Shown one piece after another: positions 63,877-64,000 of a stretch of 64,000 bases of DNA; position 1 is the first letter of the stretch; each line of letters starts with the position of its first letter. Location of the stretch: contig OU015660.1 in NCBI GenBank assembly GCA_907165275.2, positions 940,001 through 1,004,000 on the forward strand, in the 5' to 3' direction. The position numbers were made by a program, and so were the translations under genes. The notes under the pieces were generated by a model. It searched no databases. It worked only from the letters and a program-made list of their open reading frames with translations, and was not told the origin of the DNA. Origin of the DNA: Zygaena filipendulae. Taxonomy: Eukaryota; Arthropoda; Insecta; Lepidoptera; Zygaenidae.

Positions 63877-64000
63877 ATAACGATTAATTTTAACAGTGAA
63901 AAAAAAAACATTACAATGACTAACATAGTCTGGATAGAAGCATATAAGTCGACAAAGGCGACTTCATCAAATTTCGAGAAACCTGTAATGATTTTTACAA

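Overview
The window looks like nuclear DNA of a lepidopteran insect (moth or butterfly). It is AT-rich and gene-poor, its genes are split by GT-AG introns, and it is full of short non-autonomous transposons. The commonest is a Helitron-like repeat of about 200 bp, which starts TCCTACTAATATTATAAATG, ends with a CCGCGG hairpin followed by CTAG, and sits between A and T. Next come a tRNA-derived SINE, several MITE families and fragments of LINE 3' ends. The species call is inference from this repeat vocabulary and gene structure; no search was run.

Left end (1-3.7 kb): three transposase-type DNA-binding modules lie on the minus strand. They are a Myb/SANT-like segment broken by a stop, a BED zinc-finger first exon and a THAP-like exon. 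They are mixed with a foldback repeat, a 273-bp tandem repeat and a 42-A run.

5.5-8.3 kb: the best-supported gene is iodotyrosine deiodinase (a nitroreductase-fold flavoprotein) on the minus strand. Its last three coding exons join in phase across clean splice sites. The first exon, which should carry the membrane anchor, was not found. The last intron is mostly one transposon inside another, starting 11 bp from the splice donor.

8.3-33.6 kb: Helitron-like copies, MITEs, LINE tails and unassigned AT-rich DNA. Notable are an inverted array of about 130-bp units (17.2-18.6 kb), a long-TIR element (16.2-16.7 kb) and two perfect hairpins (30.6-30.8 kb).

33.7-60.0 kb: a probable second gene on the plus strand. 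A TATA box and initiator 30 bp apart precede a 218-nt leader exon with no ATG and a GTGAGT donor. About 24.7 kb further on, two small in-phase exons encode a 62-residue N-terminus with one membrane segment, like the start of a CD36/SCARB-class scavenger receptor. The rest would lie beyond the window. Linking the leader to these exons is inference. The large first intron holds most of the SINEs, a Mutator-like element with 9-bp target duplications, a GGAC-ended MITE family with 4-bp duplications, and copies of a MITE that carries GTGACGTCAC palindromes.

No rRNA genes, functional tRNA genes, CRISPR arrays or bacterial-type operons were seen. I see no new protein-coding system. The most interesting material is the structure and spread of the mobile elements: a dispersed CRE-type motif, a composite MULE sharing 392 bp with a different transposon, and nested insertions that reveal target sites.
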